Source: Legionella steelei
GTDB lineage: Bacteria > Pseudomonadota > Gammaproteobacteria > Legionellales > Legionellaceae
DNA: 64,000 bases
Reading direction: 5' to 3'
Assembly (NCBI RefSeq): GCF_001468005.1
Contig: NZ_LNYY01000001.1
Span: forward strand, 62,001 to 126,000
The notes beneath the pieces are model-generated. The model searched no databases, was not told where the DNA came from, and was given only the letters and a program-made list of their open reading frames with translations. A program made the translations under genes and the position numbers. The number at the start of each line of letters is the position of its first letter. Position 1 is the first letter of the stretch. Shown in pieces: positions 60,298 through 64,000 of the stretch.

Positions 60298-61121
60298 TGA
60301 AAAAATTATTGCGATTCGAAGTGAAACAAAATTTGCGTAGACCCTCAAGGGTTTACGTCAAATCAACGGATGGGAAGAGCATTTATGGTTCTTTTCATAT
60401 GAATGAGCCCGATTTATTCGATGGTTGGGATAATCTTTCAATTAATCAAACGATTGAATTAAAACAGTTCATGCAAAATCTTAAGGCCATTCATCAGCAC
60501 TTGCATCCTTCACCAACAAGCACATTGCTCGATTTGCGCTTTCGACTGCCTTATGAATTTATCGACGTTTTGGAGCAGATTGAAATTATTTGTGACGAGC
60601 AAAAAGTGGAGTTAAACATCTTTGAACCTATGGTTAGCAGTATGATACAGCAAATTAAAATTGCAGTAGGGAAGCTTTCAGGTTCCAGCAAAGAACAGGC
60701 TTTAACTTTACTGAAGCAAGTAAACCTTGCCGAATATAAAAAGCAGGATTTTAGTAATCAAATAAAATCTATTTTTTCAGAATTACAAGCCGTTGTTAAT
60801 CGTTCTGAGAAATTGCACCACAAAGCGATAACCTTATTTGATAAAGATAAAAGCTATTCTCCTATGGCTATTAAGGGCATGGCTGGCGGAGAAACAACAC
60901 CCTCAAAATGGTTGGTGGCCTGTGCAGTTGAAGTATTGCTCGATGAAAAAAACGATATTCTTTTTAAGATTCTCACCGAAGATGATGTGTTTATGTTATG
61001 GGCTAAACAATTGCTCGATCAAGGACATAATCCTGAGAGTATCAAGCATAAAATAGATACGCTCAATAAAAATGAGTTAATTAATAAGATTAAATGCTAT
61101 AAAAATAATATGCTAAAATAG
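60297..61121 (+). CDS. Unknown protein (274 aa), coupled to the previous gene
   Basis: The protein starts MKKLLRFEVKQNLRRPSRVY, with a basic N-terminus and a helical body. SPMAIKGMAGGETTPSKWLV (about 190-210) is a distinctive glycine-containing segment. It shares one base with the upstream stop, so the two genes are co-translated. The family is unknown to me. Together with the gene before it, it forms a conserved-looking pair of cargo genes. Confidence 0.6.
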   Translation: MKKLLRFEVKQNLRRPSRVYVKSTDGKSIYGSFHMNEPDLFDGWDNLSINQTIELKQFMQNLKAIHQHLHPSPTSTLLDLRFRLPYEFIDVLEQIEIICDEQKVELNIFEPMVSSMIQQIKIAVGKLSGSSKEQALTLLKQVNLAEYKKQDFSNQIKSIFSELQAVVNRSEKLHHKAITLFDKDKSYSPMAIKGMAGGETTPSKWLVACAVEVLLDEKNDILFKILTEDDVFMLWAKQLLDQGHNPESIKHKIDTLNKNELINKIKCYKNNMLK

Positions 61122-61162
61122 CAACCATTTGCATAGATAATTTTTACAAGAGAGTATTGATA

Positions 61163-62038
61163 GTGTTCTTAACATTTACCAACGGCTTTATCATTTTGCT
61201 GGGGCTTGTGCTTACGTGGTGCATTCTATTTTCTATTTTCAATGAAAAATCATCGCAGCGTTTGGGTATAAAGCTAGGAATCTTGGTATTGTTCCTATCT
61301 CCATTCATCGCTAAATTAAGTTATGATTTTTATGCAACTGCTTCGCGACAATTGTTTTTTATGGGTGCCAATGGCGAAATTCAATTATCGTATTCACCAT
61401 TAAAAGTGCCAAAGAACCAAAATAACCATTATTGCAATCGCTTTACAGACAGCAAAGGTAATTTGTTAAAACGCTCTACAGTAGGTGATAAGCATCTATT
61501 TTGTGGTGTTTTTTGGAATATGGGGGAACATGACGTGGTGTTTTTGCCTTACAAACTTTTGGATAATAATAAAGCCATCTATTGGGCTTCACCAGAACTA
61601 AAAATTATCGGCCCAATGCCTCCTGAACTCCTTTTAATAAAAAACAAAGAAAAAAATACCCATTCGATTTCATCAGAAAAACCCAATAGAATTTATGTTG
61701 AAGCAGGTAAAACAGCGCATATTATAGTAACAAAAAAATTTAAGCTTCCATCTGATACAGCTCACAAGGAAAAAACAATTTCCCCTGGGGCAGTGTTATC
61801 AGGAGTTACGCTAGAACCGTTTGACGTCTCAGAAAAACTGAGCCGAGGACGTTTTAAATTATTCATTGGAAATACATCATGTATCGCCTCGTCAGATACA
61901 CATATTAGGCCTGATTATGATACAACAACTGCTATAGCTAACATCATCAGCTTAAATTGTTCTAATGATGAGGAACATGCGATTCCTATAGAAGCAATAG
62001 CAACCGTTTCTGGAAGAGCATTATACCCTAAAGAATAA
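61163..62038 (+). CDS. Membrane-anchored protein of unknown function
   Basis: GTG 61163 with GAGAG 8 bases upstream is the preferred start; TTG 61157 is the alternative. The 291-aa protein has two N-terminal membrane helices (GFIILLGLVLTWCILFSIF and LGIKLGILVLFLSPFIAKLS), then a periplasmic-type part with GANGEIQLSYSPLKVPKNQN and four Cys. No homologue is recognised. It may work with the next gene. Confidence 0.55.
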   Translation: MFLTFTNGFIILLGLVLTWCILFSIFNEKSSQRLGIKLGILVLFLSPFIAKLSYDFYATASRQLFFMGANGEIQLSYSPLKVPKNQNNHYCNRFTDSKGNLLKRSTVGDKHLFCGVFWNMGEHDVVFLPYKLLDNNKAIYWASPELKIIGPMPPELLLIKNKEKNTHSISSEKPNRIYVEAGKTAHIIVTKKFKLPSDTAHKEKTISPGAVLSGVTLEPFDVSEKLSRGRFKLFIGNTSCIASSDTHIRPDYDTTTAIANIISLNCSNDEEHAIPIEAIATVSGRALYPKE

Positions 62039-62090
62039 GCGATGTGCTAAAGCACGGCTCACATCATGATCAAAAAAAGGAACTGTTATA

Positions 62091-62561
62091 ATGCGCATAA
62101 ATCTAAAAACACCAATATACTACTTATCGTTTTTACTGCTGGTTCTGTCTTATTTGTCGCTTTCTTTTGAAACCTCTTTAAAATCAGGGGTATTTTCCTC
62201 TTATGGCGATTTATTTACCCCAATAACCCATATTTTTTACTGGCCAAGGTTTGCGTTGCTACTAGGGCCTACACTTGTTTTGATTATCCTTTCTTCTGTT
62301 AAAATGAAGAATTATGAGTTTATTTTAAAAGGGTTTTTCCTTTTTACAGCACCAATTATTATAAGTAATAATATCAGTTTATTTTCAGCCCCTAATGTAA
62401 TTCCCCATCTAAATCAGCCTAAACAATTCATACAGCTTTATTATTATGCTTCATGGATCAAATCAATAACTTGGATGGGGATTATTTTATTAGGTTTGAT
62501 TTGGACTTTTCAAAAAGAACCACAGTCCTTAATGGGCAATAGAAATATGTTAAATGCTTAA
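62091..62561 (+). CDS. Four-helix membrane protein of unknown function
   Basis: The 156-aa protein has four hydrophobic segments (YYLSFLLLVLSYLSLSFE, FALLLGPTLVLIILSSV, FFLFTAPIIISNNISLF and GIILLGLIWTF). It lies 52 bp after the previous membrane-protein gene. The family is unknown. It is the last cargo gene before the convergent recombinase. Confidence 0.55.
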   Translation: MRINLKTPIYYLSFLLLVLSYLSLSFETSLKSGVFSSYGDLFTPITHIFYWPRFALLLGPTLVLIILSSVKMKNYEFILKGFFLFTAPIIISNNISLFSAPNVIPHLNQPKQFIQLYYYASWIKSITWMGIILLGLIWTFQKEPQSLMGNRNMLNA

Positions 62562-62684
62562 TGCAATTTATGCAAAAAAATGTGATGTTAACCTTATCAT
62601 AAATTTAATTAAAGACTATCCCGAATTATCTGGGCGTAAGTTTTCGTACCATTGAACTTTAAACCCCTTCATAGGCTCTGACAC

Positions 62685-63926
62685 TTAGTTTTCTTTCGGT
62701 ATTAGTTTTTTATTCTTGGCAGATTGATGTCGTTTAATGAGCTCAATATCGTTGTATCGATCAGTAATAGCGCTTGAACTGTGGCCTGCATCATCACGAA
62801 CATGTGCAACAGGCCGTCCGCGTATATTAATATCATCTGAAATGCCAGTATGCCTTAACCAATGTACAGTTGCAGATTCAAAACTATCTGCTTCTGTTGC
62901 AAACCCTGTTTTCCTTAAAGTTTGCATTGTTTTATCAAAACAATCTTGGACTAAACGACGAATATGCCTTGAACTCTTCATTCCACCGATACCTTTTTCT
63001 TTCGGCAACAGCGGGGTTCGATCATTGATCGAGGGAAGTGGGGTTAACTGCATACTGATACGATATCTCTTGAGTGCGTAAAGCATGTCATCAGATACTG
63101 CAATATCACGCATTTTGTTACCTTTCCCTACTGTTTTAAACCACCAGCAATTTTGACTATCTTTGTAAAAGTGACCCATTTCAGGTGTCCAACGGTCACT
63201 TGCGCATAATTCAGATATGCGTAAGTACAATAAATACAGCGCGGAAATAATAAATAGGGTACGCTCGTATTTGTCTGGTGCATTGATTGCCATTTCTTTC
63301 ACCGTATCAAGACATGTTTGCCATTGTTTTTCACTCAATCGCATCACTTGTGCCTGATGCTGATGTTTTTGGGTGTATTTGTTTTTTTGCTTGATGAGGG
63401 TAATAGGGTTCAGCGATACTTTTTCCTCTAAAGCCAAGTAATTATAAAAACTGCTGAGTACTGTAAAAATCTCACGAATTGCTTTTTGTGATAGCTGATA
63501 ATCTTGTTTATCTGGTTTCAATCCATTTTTATGGGACGCTTTGCTGATAGTGACAACAAAAGGACGCCATTCTGGATTGGGAACGCGCTCATCATTGCGC
63601 TTAATAAAACGTGATACCTTTTTAAAGCCAATCCATGATTTGGGAGGAGCAAGACAAAATTGAATGTAGTTTTCTATGTCTTGTCGTTTTAAATCGAGCA
63701 GTGATTTTTTCTCAATTAGCCAGGCCCATTGAATTAATCGTTCGACTTCTCGACGATACGATTCAAATGTGGCATTATTATTATCATATTGTTTTAAAAA
63801 ATCGAGACAAAAAATTAAGTCATACGGCGCAAAAGATGGAGGTATAAATGTTTGCCAATTTTTTTCTTTAAGTTGTTGGCAGGTATCTATTAATGGTTGT
63901 GGTATAGGAATATTTGCCATGGTCAC
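62685..63926 (-). CDS. Tyrosine recombinase/integrase
   Basis: The 413-aa protein has an N-terminal SAM-like part (about 30-190) and a catalytic part with all six residues: R236 in LRISEL, K268/K271 in VGKGNKMRD, H355 and R358 in HWLRHTG, H382 in DDAGHSS and Y391 in DRYND. It is the phage-integrase superfamily. On a plasmid it may resolve multimers or integrate the element. I saw no matching attachment-site duplication in the window. It converges with the membrane-protein genes. Confidence 0.92.
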   Translation of the reverse strand: MTMANIPIPQPLIDTCQQLKEKNWQTFIPPSFAPYDLIFCLDFLKQYDNNNATFESYRREVERLIQWAWLIEKKSLLDLKRQDIENYIQFCLAPPKSWIGFKKVSRFIKRNDERVPNPEWRPFVVTISKASHKNGLKPDKQDYQLSQKAIREIFTVLSSFYNYLALEEKVSLNPITLIKQKNKYTQKHQHQAQVMRLSEKQWQTCLDTVKEMAINAPDKYERTLFIISALYLLYLRISELCASDRWTPEMGHFYKDSQNCWWFKTVGKGNKMRDIAVSDDMLYALKRYRISMQLTPLPSINDRTPLLPKEKGIGGMKSSRHIRRLVQDCFDKTMQTLRKTGFATEADSFESATVHWLRHTGISDDINIRGRPVAHVRDDAGHSSSAITDRYNDIELIKRHQSAKNKKLIPKEN

Positions 63927-64000
63927 ACTCTAATTTTGAAATGGATTAATAGATTATTTACGTCTTCGAATGCGCGCTATCATTAATATTTTCTTCACTG

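Overview
The window looks like most of a large self-transmissible plasmid from a Legionella-like gammaproteobacterium. The host is inferred from low GC throughout, a CsrA paralogue heading an F-type transfer operon, and an IncA-like two-helix coiled-coil protein of the kind Legionella uses as effectors. No tRNA, rRNA or CRISPR array was seen.

Layout. (1) 1-8.4 kb is a decayed accessory region. It holds remnants of a DUF1016 nuclease, a RecG-like ATP-binding regulator, a type III restriction helicase, an AAA_12-type helicase and an IS6-family transposase. Set among them are an apparently intact two-gene AAA ATPase module and the IncA-like gene. (2) 8.5-13.3 kb is the maintenance block: about seven iterons, then parA, parB, a small gene, a Rep_3 initiator and a second, chromosome-type parB, all on one strand. 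(3) 13.3-22.3 kb is cargo and the most interesting part. It has a 25-codon ORF with a good ribosome site, a POT-type MFS transporter, two minus-strand regulator-like genes, then an unknown 420-aa protein, an ATP-grasp ligase, a ThiS/MoaD-like carrier ending in GlyGly, an E1-rhodanese fusion, a YcaO and a TfuA. Together these look like a self-contained sulfur-activation and thioamide-forming pathway. (4) 22.4-49.1 kb is a complete F-type type IV secretion and conjugation operon (csrA-like, traT, two paralogous secreted proteins, traA-L-E-K-B-V-C, trbI, traW, a novel membrane gene, traU, trbC, traN, traF, trbB, traH, traG, traD, traI). TraI carries a C-terminal Toprim region. (5) 49.2-64 kb has a fatty acid hydroxylase gene, then a probable oriT at about 51.02 kb beside ribbon-helix-helix-like genes. 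The leading region follows: ArdB/KlcA antirestriction protein, Abi_2 HEPN protein with a structured RNA, SPFH protein, DnaJ-like and DUF6573 proteins, many unknown small genes, and a tyrosine recombinase at the right end.

How it works together. Rep and the iterons should replicate the plasmid and ParA/ParB partition it. TraI and the RHH-like proteins would act at oriT, and the F-type channel would export the strand. Three leading-region promoters share one 16-bp palindrome placed just after the -10 box, so antirestriction and accessory genes are probably one regulon. The thioamide-type cluster has its own paired inverted repeats between divergent genes. All product names come from reading motifs in the translated sequence; no database search was run.
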